A DNA stretch of 29,933 bases. Origin: a virus. Below are positions 16,648-23,905 of this stretch, in pieces; positions within the stretch are counted from its first letter, which is position 1, and every line of letters begins with the position of its first letter. The notes under the pieces were generated by a model, which saw nothing but the letters and a program-made list of their open reading frames with translations, did not search any database and was not told where the DNA came from. The stretch spans positions 1-29,933 of the IMG/VR virus record IMGVR_UViG_3300028394_000240; one strand, written 5' to 3'. The position numbers were made by a program, and so were the translations under genes.

Positions 16648-17022
16648 TTACGAAAGGAATTTAAGTCGGTAGAGGGTGGAGAGATAAAGTTCAACAATTC
16701 CGTCAATTAAATTCTGCAAAGCTGAATCATCTTTGCCGCAAATTTCGTAACGATATTTTTCAATATCATCAAGTTGATCTTCCAAGAACTCGGTTACATT
16801 AGCCGTCTTCTTAGACGATTGCAAAGTAATTGCACCGATCAAACCGTGCCGACCTTGATAGGCTTCAGCAAACGAATCAGCCAAATCAATGATGTTCTCA
16901 TAGAACTTTTGCAACGCTTTGTGCTTGGAATAGCTGCGTGTGTTTAGATGTACGCTATGAACAACATCGCGCGCTAAGAAAAACATACCTATAAATTCTG
17001 CGCATTTAACCATGATTTGCAT
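16648..17022 (-). CDS. helical HxxH phage protein, DUF5856-like
   Basis: The 124-residue helical protein contains FFLARDVVHSVHLNTRSYSK then HKALQKFYENIIDLADSFAE, with closely spaced His (VHSVHL) and later acidic residues. This resembles, from memory, a ferritin/Dps-like helical family found in phages (DUF5856). The spacing could make a di-metal site, but I cannot confirm the bundle. The start is uncertain: ATG 17022 overlaps the end of the HNH gene by 17 bases, and ATG 17013 (MVKCAEF) also works. It probably followed the portal gene directly before the HNH gene entered. Confidence 0.72.
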   Translation of the reverse strand: MQIMVKCAEFIGMFFLARDVVHSVHLNTRSYSKHKALQKFYENIIDLADSFAEAYQGRHGLIGAITLQSSKKTANVTEFLEDQLDDIEKYRYEICGKDDSALQNLIDGIVELYLSTLYRLKFLS

Positions 17023-17491
17023 ACGTCCCGTGGTATTTCTCTCTTGCCATAATAGAAACTAATTCAGCCAATTCTAAATCATCAAAACCGCCAATATTTT
17101 TTTGTTTATTGTTAGATTTTATAAAAACAGTCCATTTGTTTCGTGCTTTTGACCAAGAAACATTTTTTATGCCAGATTTGCTATTGCTTTGCGCGGGTCT
17201 ATTAGAACCATTTTGACTGCGCGAACAAACGCGTAAATTTTCTATTTTGTTGTTTGTTCTATCAGTATCAATATGGTCAATTTCAACAGGCAAAAAACCA
17301 TGATGCATTAAAAAAATTAATCTGTGCAAATAATACCGTTTTCTTTCGTAATGTATAGTTGTGTATCCTCTTGCTAAATCAAAATAACCAGCCTTTGACC
17401 CAATAGGATCGCGGCGGCAAGATTTTATTTTCCAATAAAGTTCGCCGTTGCGATACTCAAACAATTCATGCGCTAATTCTTGCGTAATCAT
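17006..17491 (-). CDS. HNH endonuclease with AP2-type DNA-binding domain (homing type)
   Basis: Residues about 55-99 form an HNH_3-type core: LHRLIFLMHH, then VEIDHIDTDRTNNKIENLRV, with His56, Asp72-His73 and Asn85 as the likely catalytic and metal residues. Residues about 105-160 match the AP2-like domain (SGIKNVSWSKARNKWTVFI, then GGFDDLELAE and KYHGTYANHG). HNH-AP2 pairs are typical free-standing homing endonucleases of phages. The gene is visibly more AT-rich than the portal gene. It overlaps the portal stop by ATGA and the next gene by 17 bases, suggesting insertion between two genes without breaking either. Confidence 0.9.
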   Translation of the reverse strand: MITQELAHELFEYRNGELYWKIKSCRRDPIGSKAGYFDLARGYTTIHYERKRYYLHRLIFLMHHGFLPVEIDHIDTDRTNNKIENLRVCSRSQNGSNRPAQSNSKSGIKNVSWSKARNKWTVFIKSNNKQKNIGGFDDLELAELVSIMAREKYHGTYANHG

Positions 17492-19644
17492 TGTGGTTGC
17501 TCCATCATTGGGGGCTGCATCTGATCGGGTGGCATCATCTCTTCAGGCGGCATCATGCCTTGGTCAGGCGGCATCTCAAACTGCTGACGCTGTGGGGCGC
17601 CACCAATCAGATCACCCGTATCCATTGCGGCTGCAACCGTACCCATCACAATGTCTTGGATTTGCTCAAAAGTCATACCGGCTTGAACGGCTGAGATACG
17701 CTTGGTTTCAGCGTCGAACGCTTTGATCTGCGCCTCATAGTCTTTGCGCTCAGACTCTTGGACTTCCATAGACTTAGACACGTTTTGCAGCATGGTGTGC
17801 ATCTGCTCCATCTCTTTAGCCATTGCTTGCATCTGTTGCTCGGCGGCTTGCAAGGCTGGGTCTTTGTCACCGTCGTCCATCAACTTAGGATCAATGGTCT
17901 TGGCAAAGCGTTTAGCCATTTCTTGAGCACCAGGCCAATCCATGTTCTTAATGAACAGATCGCCCGCAACCGACCACAATTGTGGGTTGCCTTGCAGCAA
18001 TTGACCCATAGATTCCAACGCCTCTTGGCGTTTGGTCATGTAGCTTGGGCCGGTCGTGACCATCACGTCGTAAGTGCCGACACTAGGGTTGTAAATCTTG
18101 TCTATTTCTATACCGTTTTGGTCAACTATTTTCTTAACCGGCTCTTGCTGATTAGGGTCGATCTTGGCTGAATCAGGTTCGCCATCCTCACCCATGATGC
18201 GCGCCACGCGCTGCGTGTCGTAAATCTTAGGCACTAAGCCAATAATTTGGCGCGTTATGTGGCGTACCGCGCGCGCCAAGTTATCAACGTAGTGATAAGT
18301 GCCGGTGTCAGCCTGACGCTCACGCGCCATGATAGCCTTGCCAGAACGCTCATTGGACGTTTGCCCAAGGCTAGAGTCATATTGCCCTGTTGTTGACTTA
18401 ATATCGTCGCTAGCACCCGCTTTGGCTTGCAGCAAGCCACTTGACGCCATAGGGGGTTGCGCGCGTTGTGGCAAGGGGAGCGTACCGCCCGCACCGTCCG
18501 TTACATCAGGGTTAACTTCAAGGTAAGGCCAGTTAGTCGTGTTGGCTGTTTTCCATTGAGTTTCATAACCCTCAAACTGTCCGCCGTAGCCGATAAACGG
18601 TGCTTTGGGTGCCAAAGCGAGCATCTCAGCCTCTTGGCTTACCCAATAGTTGTACATCCGCTGTGCATCTTTGGCATTACGCACAATGCCCGACACATGA
18701 ATGCGCCCGTCGATCTCAAATTCGTTGCCAACCACACGCACAACCGGAATCCAATCGCCCGCCCAATCGTTGCTTTCTAGCACCTCAAAGCCGTTAATCT
18801 TGCAATGTTTGACCTTTTTAATGTCAACCGCGCGGCTTTTGATTGGTTTCATGCCCATCTGAACCATCTGTTGGTCTTCAGGTGAGCCCTTCATGGCACT
18901 AACATTTCCGTAGTACAAGTTTAGTGTAGCTTTCTCATGCTCAACGTAGTAATAGTCAGCAATCCGAATGGTGTCTACGCTTAACCACGGTGCGTAGGAT
19001 TCGTTGCCCACGCTTTGCGCTTGTAAGGACGACACAGGTTGTGCGTCCGGAAACATACGCTCAAAGTCTTCAAGCATGAGGTCTTCAGTTACAAAACACC
19101 ATTGGGCGTCTGACCCACAAGGGTCTTGGATCGTTGGATCCATGTAGACTGAAAAAGAGTTGCGAATACGCCCGATCTTGATGTTCTGATCAAACGAATT
19201 GGCACTCTCATACTCGGTGAGTAACCGGATATAGCCTTCGCCATACGCCACTTGGTTCTCACAAGCGGTGTCGTATGCAACGTCTGCGTCAGACATATAC
19301 TCAATGTGACGCACCATGCCGTTAAAAATCTCAGCCACCTCAACATCCGCCTTATCGTCAGCGGGGATTACTTTCCCACTTGGTCGATTTTGGCGTTGGT
19401 CGTTGGTGACTTGTCTGACGTGCTGGGGAAGTTTGTTGATGGTAAGGCAAGGTCGAGCGTTAATGGTTTGGCCTTGAACTGAGCCTCGCGTTGCAAGTAC
19501 GTCAGCGGGCCATTGGAATTGGTTGTCTGGGCTTGCTGCATAGAATCGAAGGTCATCTAGTTCATCCTCACGGCTGTCAGAATAGGCGGCAATCGCCATT
19601 GTCATGCGATGCAGTGCGGTTTCTATGATGTCTTTATCGCTCAT
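17488..19644 (-). CDS. portal protein, P22 gp1-like
   Basis: At 718 residues it matches the P22 portal length (725). It has the P22-portal pattern: RPCLTINKLPQHVRQVTNDQ, then FNGMVRHIEY with DADVAYDTACENQVAYGEGY, and later QMVQMGMKPIKSRAVDIKK. The region STTGQYDSSLGQTSNERSGK is the typical SNExSG motif of podoviral portals. The C-terminal 130 residues contain a coiled coil (AEQQMQAMAKEMEQMHTML) and a Met/Pro/Gln-rich tail. Twelve copies would form the DNA channel that the terminase docks on. It overlaps the GroES-like gene by ATGA. Confidence 0.92.
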   Translation of the reverse strand: MSDKDIIETALHRMTMAIAAYSDSREDELDDLRFYAASPDNQFQWPADVLATRGSVQGQTINARPCLTINKLPQHVRQVTNDQRQNRPSGKVIPADDKADVEVAEIFNGMVRHIEYMSDADVAYDTACENQVAYGEGYIRLLTEYESANSFDQNIKIGRIRNSFSVYMDPTIQDPCGSDAQWCFVTEDLMLEDFERMFPDAQPVSSLQAQSVGNESYAPWLSVDTIRIADYYYVEHEKATLNLYYGNVSAMKGSPEDQQMVQMGMKPIKSRAVDIKKVKHCKINGFEVLESNDWAGDWIPVVRVVGNEFEIDGRIHVSGIVRNAKDAQRMYNYWVSQEAEMLALAPKAPFIGYGGQFEGYETQWKTANTTNWPYLEVNPDVTDGAGGTLPLPQRAQPPMASSGLLQAKAGASDDIKSTTGQYDSSLGQTSNERSGKAIMARERQADTGTYHYVDNLARAVRHITRQIIGLVPKIYDTQRVARIMGEDGEPDSAKIDPNQQEPVKKIVDQNGIEIDKIYNPSVGTYDVMVTTGPSYMTKRQEALESMGQLLQGNPQLWSVAGDLFIKNMDWPGAQEMAKRFAKTIDPKLMDDGDKDPALQAAEQQMQAMAKEMEQMHTMLQNVSKSMEVQESERKDYEAQIKAFDAETKRISAVQAGMTFEQIQDIVMGTVAAAMDTGDLIGGAPQRQQFEMPPDQGMMPPEEMMPPDQMQPPMMEQPQ

Positions 19645-19886
19645 ACAAGCCCGATTACGTCCTTGTCTTTCATTAAAATCAAATCTTCGTACTTGCGATC
19701 AATCGTGCCGCTGTACATGACATGATCGCCCACGCTCACCATTAAGGGTCGCTTGGAGTCTTTCTTGCCTGGCCCAACTGCCACAACCACGCCTGTGCGG
19801 GTGTCTTCCTCGGGCATAATAATCAGCCCGCTTTGAACAAACGGGTCAGGACGTACCGCAATATTGTCGTGTAGAGGTTGGATCAT
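19641..19886 (-). CDS. GroES-like co-chaperonin
   Basis: The 81-residue product MIQPLHDNIAVRPDPFVQSG, then LIIMPEEDTRTGVVVAVGPG, and VSVGDHVMYSG with DLILMKDKDVIGLV, follows the GroES (Cpn10) layout from end to end. Residues 15-31 hold the mobile loop with hydrophobic LII, equivalent to the IVL that contacts GroEL. The family is usually 95-100 residues, so the roof loop is shortened. It overlaps the portal start by ATGA, so it is likely made with capsid proteins to help the host GroEL fold coat or other proteins, as T4 gp31 does. This role is inferred. Confidence 0.85.
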   Translation of the reverse strand: MIQPLHDNIAVRPDPFVQSGLIIMPEEDTRTGVVVAVGPGKKDSKRPLMVSVGDHVMYSGTIDRKYEDLILMKDKDVIGLV

Positions 19887-20032
19887 TTCTTCTTTGCAGT
19901 TTTGGCTGATTGTTTAAAATCTTTGGCAGTCGGGGCGTTTTTTGACCCGACTTTGTTCATCTTCTCGCCCGAGCCTTCTTTAATGCGCTCGCGTTTTGCG
20001 TGAATATTTGCGTACAAACCAGTTTTCAACAT
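19883..20032 (-). CDS. small basic conserved phage protein, 49 aa
   Basis: ATG at 20032, TGA overlapping the GroES-like start in ATGA. The product begins MLKTGLYANIHAKRERIKEG, continues SGEKMNKVGSKNAPTAKDFK and ends QSAKTAKKK. Many podoviruses carry this short Lys-rich pattern (GLYANI-AKR-RI--GSGEKM-KPGSKGAPT) between portal and terminase; the function is unknown. High positive charge suggests nucleic-acid contact. Confidence 0.8.
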   Translation of the reverse strand: MLKTGLYANIHAKRERIKEGSGEKMNKVGSKNAPTAKDFKQSAKTAKKK

Positions 20033-20286
20033 TTCCACCGTTTAAGAGATGCCTTTGCACGTTCGCCATCCTTGGCATGGGCTGCAACCGCGCCCATTCT
20101 TGCACAAAAAGACGCCTTGCGCCCCTTATCTGCTTCGGTCTTAGGATTGGGGGCGGGTGCTTTTAAGTTGCTACCCGTAGCGGCGTTGTATTTCTCACGC
20201 CCTTTGGCAGTTAACCCTGCGCCCTCTTTGACAGATAGCTTTTCGCCTCGCCCTACAGATAACGACACAGATTTCTTAGCCATCAT
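20026..20286 (-). CDS. basic conserved phage protein, DUF6321-like, 86 aa
   Basis: The product is Lys/Arg/Ala-rich: GAGLTAKGREKYNAATGSNL, then KAPAPNP, and KASFCARMGAVAAHAKDG with the final ASLKRWKC. The order GLTAKGRxKYNxATGSNLKAP, SFCARM, KRW-C is characteristic of a small phage protein family (DUF6321 as I recall), function unknown. A TTG at 20292 could extend it; I prefer ATG 20286, which makes ATGA with the upstream stop (ATG 20283 is also possible). It overlaps the next gene by 7 bases. Confidence 0.8.
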   Translation of the reverse strand: MMAKKSVSLSVGRGEKLSVKEGAGLTAKGREKYNAATGSNLKAPAPNPKTEADKGRKASFCARMGAVAAHAKDGERAKASLKRWKC

Positions 20287-20741
20287 GCACAATGAATAAT
20301 TGCAAAGTTAAGAACAACGGCTTCAGCAAGTGCGCCTGCACTAATGTTACGCAAGGTAATGGTAGCAGAACCGGCGCCCATGCTAGACACCCAAGCGTTG
20401 TACGCGCCTGACGTGCCGTTGGTGACGTTTAGAATCAGTACGTCTTTAGCCGACAACAAGCTGTTTGTCAGCGTAAAAGTGACGTTGGTGGTTGCAGCCA
20501 ATGAAGCTGCGTCCATTGTGATCTGACCGGCTGACTTGTTAAGTGTTACGCCAGTAGATTTTGAAGTTGCTTGAGTGACCGTGCCTTGGGCGCCCGAGGC
20601 GTAACCAATTTCGGTAGAGGCGTACACCGTGGTAGCGGCTACAGTACTAGGTGTAGTTGCACCAATAGGTGTGTTGTCTACGGTACCGCCAGAGATAATT
20701 TGATCGGCAAACGCTACACCGATTGCTTGTGAATTTGGCAT
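20283..20741 (-). CDS. beta-rich virion-type protein, 152 aa
   Basis: The start at 20741 is preceded by GGGAGCTTAAAA, a good ribosome site, and leaves a 2-base gap after terminase; the longer frame from 20759 would overlap terminase and adds only six residues. The product MPNSQAIGVAFADQIISGGT is followed by Thr/Ser/Ala-rich strands (VTFTLTNSLLSAKDVLILNV, GSATITLRNISAGALAEAVV) and ends AIIHCA. It looks like a small beta-sandwich structural protein of a kind often found in aquatic phages. Its position between terminase and portal is unusual for a structural protein. Function unknown. Confidence 0.78.
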   Translation of the reverse strand: MPNSQAIGVAFADQIISGGTVDNTPIGATTPSTVAATTVYASTEIGYASGAQGTVTQATSKSTGVTLNKSAGQITMDAASLAATTNVTFTLTNSLLSAKDVLILNVTNGTSGAYNAWVSSMGAGSATITLRNISAGALAEAVVLNFAIIHCA

Positions 20742-20743
20742 TT

Positions 20744-22264
20744 TTAAGCTCCCATCCAAGAAGTTTGTGCGCCTTGCGGCGAATAGTTGCGACTTTTAGG
20801 TTCTACGTACTCACGGTGCGCGACGGGGAATGCAAACGTCACGCATATAGCATCTGCGGCGTCCGGAGAAGCCAACCCCCTCGCCCGCATATCCTTTTTA
20901 GACTCCAAAAAGATAGTTCCTTTTGAATCCGGTTTCATTACAGGTGATATTAAATCAGTTTTAAGTATTCTGTCACTAGGAATCGACGCAGTTTTTAACC
21001 ATTGGCGCATATCGCCCCACATTTGTGCCCTTAAATTACCATACATGAGCGGATTTTTGGACTTATTGCCAAAATTCACGCCCCGAATCTTGTAGCGTTG
21101 CTCTTTCAGTCGGTCAACTACCCCACCGCCCACACCACCTTCGTCAATCACCACCAACGCGGGCTTATATTCCTCAATACACTCAATAACGTGCCCGACA
21201 ACGGTCATCGTGTCGTCGCCCTTAAAGCGTTTGATGCCAATGATGTCACGCCCTTGGCGGATTGCGATCACGGTTGAGTCAGAACCAAACCGTGCAGGGT
21301 CAACGCCCACAATAATGGGGGCGGACAGGTCTTTGAGGCGGGCTCTACGCATGGCTTCGTCCACGATTGATGACGATATAAACTGATCATCACCCGCTGA
21401 TGGAAAGTCACCGTAGACTTCAACCGCAGCTTGTGATGAATCCGCACCATATTCGTCGATGATTTGCTGGTAAACGGCTTTATCTGTGCCCTCGACCGTT
21501 CTTGCGTCCACAATCTTGGTGTTCCAAAAGTCACGCTTAGAGTTGTGGCATTCGTAGAAGTAACCGGTGTTGCGGCGCGGGTTCGAGAACGCCAACCAAA
21601 AGCGGTTAGGCGTGTTCTCGGTAAAAAAGCCAGCGGTCACCGCCCAAATGGCGTCGTCAATACCGGAGGCCTCATCAAAGATCACCATCACGCCGTCGTA
21701 GTTGTGGACGCCCGCGTACGCATCAGGGTTCTCGCTTGACCAAAGCCTGCCTTCCACCGACCAATAGCGTGTGCCTTTCTTTAGGTCACGCTCAACCAAC
21801 TCAGTCATCCACTTAGCGGGCATGAGCCGTGTGGCGCTGACTTCAAACCAATGGCTGTTAAGTGACATGGCCAACCACTTGGTAATCTCTGCCCAAGTGA
21901 CTGATCGTAATTGGCTTTCGCTGTTGGCCGAGATAATGGTTGTTGAGCCAATCCGTGTAGAGAGCATCCACAGGGTCAACCAACTGACGAGCGCCGACTT
22001 GCCAATCCCGCGACCGGATGACGTCGCCATCCTAAACGTGTCAAAGTCAACCTTGCCGTTGTTCTGCTTAATGTGCGCGGTCAGGTCTGACAACACTTCG
22101 CGCTGCCATTTGCGTGGGCCGGTGAAGCTTTCTAACGGTGTGCCTTTTTGACCCCAAGGGAACGCGTACAAGACAAAGGAGAGTGGATCGTCTTTTATCT
22201 TAGGCGCCCATAGACGACTCATGAGAGCCATCTCTTCTTCGGGGGAGTAGAGGGGGGTTTGCAT
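20744..22264 (-). CDS. terminase large subunit (ATPase-nuclease)
   Basis: Both halves are complete in 506 residues. Walker A SSGRGIGKS lies at 82-90, Walker B GVMVIFDEAS at 191-200 with Asp197 and Glu198, and LAFSNPR (225-231) fits the coupling motif. The C-terminal RNase H-like nuclease has GVDPARFGSD (320-329, Asp322), VVIDEGGVGGG (371-381, Asp374) and ASPDAADAICV (465-475). The protein cuts concatemeric DNA and pumps it through the portal. It is the first gene of the late operon. The small subunit is not beside it but on the other strand at 23906-24466. No Shine-Dalgarno is obvious at the ATG. Confidence 0.94.
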   Translation of the reverse strand: MQTPLYSPEEEMALMSRLWAPKIKDDPLSFVLYAFPWGQKGTPLESFTGPRKWQREVLSDLTAHIKQNNGKVDFDTFRMATSSGRGIGKSALVSWLTLWMLSTRIGSTTIISANSESQLRSVTWAEITKWLAMSLNSHWFEVSATRLMPAKWMTELVERDLKKGTRYWSVEGRLWSSENPDAYAGVHNYDGVMVIFDEASGIDDAIWAVTAGFFTENTPNRFWLAFSNPRRNTGYFYECHNSKRDFWNTKIVDARTVEGTDKAVYQQIIDEYGADSSQAAVEVYGDFPSAGDDQFISSSIVDEAMRRARLKDLSAPIIVGVDPARFGSDSTVIAIRQGRDIIGIKRFKGDDTMTVVGHVIECIEEYKPALVVIDEGGVGGGVVDRLKEQRYKIRGVNFGNKSKNPLMYGNLRAQMWGDMRQWLKTASIPSDRILKTDLISPVMKPDSKGTIFLESKKDMRARGLASPDAADAICVTFAFPVAHREYVEPKSRNYSPQGAQTSWMGA

Positions 22265-22289
22265 GAGGCTGATTGTAAATGAAGAAATA

Positions 22290-22317
22290 ATAATAAAAAA
22301 TAAATTTTTGGGGTGAA
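22290..22317 (-). promoter_or_regulatory. candidate promoter for the late (virion) operon
   Basis: Upstream of terminase the minus strand reads TTCACC (22317-22312), 16 bases, TATTAT (22295-22290). The -10 fits 5 of 6 and the -35 4 of 6. The surrounding A/T-rich stretch fits an open promoter. It is the only plausible start for the long operon that I find, but many AT-rich sequences look like this. Confidence 0.4.
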
Positions 22318-22370
22318 CCCTCCGCTAGCTAGGGCTCCTCGGCAGGGCTCCCCCCCCCTACCCCCTCGGC

Positions 22371-22559
22371 TGTTGCGTTGCAGCATTGCTGCGCTGCGGC
22401 ACGGCTATGCTGCGCTGCACTAGCTGCGCTGCAACATGTCTTTATGCTGCAATGCGGCATTGTGCTGCGCTGCAACATATTGCAATGCAACATTGTGCAA
22501 TGCAACATGGCATAATGCGCTGCAACATTCACAGCTCGAGCATTGTGCAATGCAACATC
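22371..22559. repeat. array of TGC-rich 13-15 bp direct repeats (array A)
   Basis: Within a 400-base stretch without a gene (22265-22666) about ten copies of TGC(A/G)(A/C)TGCAACAT or close variants occur. Best copies start at 22423, 22463, 22480, 22495, 22515 and 22545; those before 22460 are more degenerate (AGCAT, GGCA). Several are head-to-tail every 15 bases (22480 and 22495). All point the same way. Reading frames through here on both strands are low-complexity artefacts. The array lies between the divergent terminase and gp88-like genes and may bind a protein that controls one or both, or act in replication or partition. Confidence 0.75.
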
Positions 22560-22614
22560 GATATATTGATTTATTGTGAGCATTTGAGAGGATTATATGT
22601 AAACGTGGGCAAAA

Positions 22615-22654
22615 GTGTGATATTGTGTTGTTTCCCTAACTTGATTTATCACAC
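22615..22654 (+). promoter_or_regulatory. inverted repeat before the gp88-like gene
   Basis: GTGTGATA (22615-22622) and TATCACAC (22647-22654) are perfect 8 bp inverted arms 24 bases apart, ending just before the AGGAG ribosome site of the gp88-like gene. A possible promoter, TTATTG, 17 bases, TATATG, precedes it (22572-22600). The arms could be paired operator half-sites or form an mRNA hairpin close to the ribosome site. Confidence 0.4.
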
Positions 22655-22666
22655 CAGGAGCACGAC

Positions 22667-23404
22667 ATGTTATCAATTAGCTCAGACGCAAAAACAGTAA
22701 AAGGCCTCAAGCTTGGTTTTCTTACCGGCATACTGTATCTAACACCTAGCGATCTCTCAGGCCAACAGGTTTGCCCTATGGCCAAGTTTGCAGAATGCGA
22801 GGCGCCATGCTTGTTTAGTGCTGGCCGTGGCGCGTTCACTAGCGTACAGATTGCACGCCTATCAAAAACAGACTGGTTTTTTAATAGTCGCGACACATTC
22901 ATGCTCGAATTAATTGATAGCGTGTTTGCTTTAATCCGGCAAGCCATGCGGCAAGATTTGACACCAGTTGTGCGATTAAACGGCACCAGCGATATTAGAT
23001 GGGAAAATATACCGGTTACATATAAAGGTGTGACTTATACCAGTATTTTTGCCCTATTTCCCCAAGTACAGTTTTACGATTACACCAAGCTTGCAAACCG
23101 TAAAAACGTACCGGCTAATTACGATTTGACGTTTTCCTATAGTGGCGCGCTAGCATACCAAAAGTATGTACAGCAAGCCATTGCTGCAAAAATGCGAATT
23201 GCTGTAGTGTTTAGAACCGTGGCCGATATCCCCAAAAGCTTTTTGGGTTTGCGCGTTATACCTGGCGACAATAGCGACATCCGCCATGTTGAGCCCAAAA
23301 ACCGCATTGTGGCTTTGTATGCCAAAGGCCAAGCCAAAAAGGATACAGGCCCCTTTGTAGTCGATACCATCCGCAAAATTATCCCCATCAAGCTTGCAGC
23401 ATAA
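22667..23404 (+). CDS. gp88-like protein with cysteine cluster (TIM-barrel-like)
   Basis: AGGAG lies 6 bases before the ATG. The 245 residues follow a pattern I recall as phage gene product 88 (PF17338-type): KLGFLTGILYLTPSDLSG, VCPMAKFAECEAPCLFSAG, RGAFTSVQIARL, LTPVVRLNGTSDI, VQFYDYTK, NYDLTFSYS, and VIPGDNSDIR. Cys36, Cys44 and Cys48 (C-x7-C-x3-C) could hold a metal or Fe-S cluster. The alternating strand and helix series suggests an alpha/beta barrel. The activity is unknown to me; I do not claim radical-SAM chemistry. It is the first plus-strand gene after repeat array A. Confidence 0.82.
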   Translation: MLSISSDAKTVKGLKLGFLTGILYLTPSDLSGQQVCPMAKFAECEAPCLFSAGRGAFTSVQIARLSKTDWFFNSRDTFMLELIDSVFALIRQAMRQDLTPVVRLNGTSDIRWENIPVTYKGVTYTSIFALFPQVQFYDYTKLANRKNVPANYDLTFSYSGALAYQKYVQQAIAAKMRIAVVFRTVADIPKSFLGLRVIPGDNSDIRHVEPKNRIVALYAKGQAKKDTGPFVVDTIRKIIPIKLAA

Positions 23405-23446
23405 CCCCCACGGCCACGCAAGTGGCTATTATCCAAAGGATTAACC

Positions 23447-23521
23447 ATGTTAGAAAAGATCCACGCAGCAATCGCAGCGTTACTCATGTGCTGCGCTTTT
23501 TTACTTTCACTCTATCTCTAG
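23447..23521 (+). CDS. predicted tiny membrane peptide, 24 aa
   Basis: AAAGGA lies 6 bases before the ATG. MLEKIHAAIAALLMCCAFLL, then SLYL, is a single hydrophobic helix. It lies between the gp88-like gene and a 64-residue gene on the same strand. Short length means it may not be translated, but the ribosome site is good. Holin-like or membrane-signalling roles are possible; none is shown. Confidence 0.45.
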   Translation: MLEKIHAAIAALLMCCAFLLSLYL

Positions 23522-23529
23522 GCTCAACT

Positions 23530-23724
23530 ATGACCAACATTCAATCATTCACTTCTTATGTCATAAATTTTTATGGGCCGAAAGGTCTGTACCCTATTAC
23601 AGGCGTCACAAGAGCAAAAATAGGGAAATTGGCCATTGTTTTAAAGCTTCAACATTTTGATAGTGTTGATCGTGAAATGATCCGTGATGTTTTACTTGAA
23701 AATCCAAACACAAGGTTTATGTAA
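23530..23724 (+). CDS. small uncharacterised protein, 64 aa
   Basis: ATG 23530 follows AGG about 6 bases upstream. The product MTNIQSFTSYVINFYGPKGL, then YPITGVTRAKIGKLAIVLKL, and QHFDSVDREMIRDVLLENPN, looks like a compact alpha/beta domain. I do not recognise it. A longer frame from a GTG at 23422 would swallow the tiny peptide in another frame and is unlikely. The last stop overlaps the ATG of another tiny membrane peptide. Confidence 0.7.
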   Translation: MTNIQSFTSYVINFYGPKGLYPITGVTRAKIGKLAIVLKLQHFDSVDREMIRDVLLENPNTRFM

Positions 23725-23786
23725 TGACCATTTCACTCGTTGCCGCGGCATTAGTCATACTGCTAATACTAGTATTCGACCTATGA
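23724..23786 (+). CDS. predicted tiny membrane peptide, 20 aa
   Basis: The ATG overlaps the previous stop as TAATG, a coupling pattern seen many times in this phage. MTISLVAAALVILLILVFDL is one membrane helix. It is followed by an intrinsic terminator after 28 bases. Existence is plausible but unproven. Confidence 0.4.
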   Translation: MTISLVAAALVILLILVFDL

Positions 23787-23813
23787 CCTAAAACATACCC
23801 CTACAATCGATTT

Positions 23814-23837
23814 AAAGCGCCTTAGGGCGCTTTTTTT
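23814..23837 (+). terminator. strong intrinsic terminator
   Basis: AAAGCGCC (23814-23821), loop TTAG, GGCGCTTT (23826-23833) forms a perfect 8 bp stem running straight into seven T. It ends the gp88-like operon and insulates the terminase small-subunit gene 70 bases downstream. Confidence 0.9.
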
Positions 23838-23905
23838 ATTGTGCCCTGTACTCTGACTAACGTATTGATTTAAACTCGCTGTAATCTTACTTTAGAGATG
23901 CGATT

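Noticed and set aside
22329-22700. Reading frames of 84 and 104 codons on both strands over the TGC repeats
   Set aside because: They are made by the repeat itself (Cys/Met/Ala/His-rich), the plus one runs into the gp88-like gene in another frame, and neither has a ribosome site.
23426-23440. TTATCCAAA as a DnaA box
   Set aside because: It differs from the TTATNCACA consensus and is single.
23422-23529. N-terminal extension (GTG start) of the 64-residue protein
   Set aside because: It would overlap a tiny frame with a better ribosome site and has shadow-like residues; ATG 23530 is preferred.
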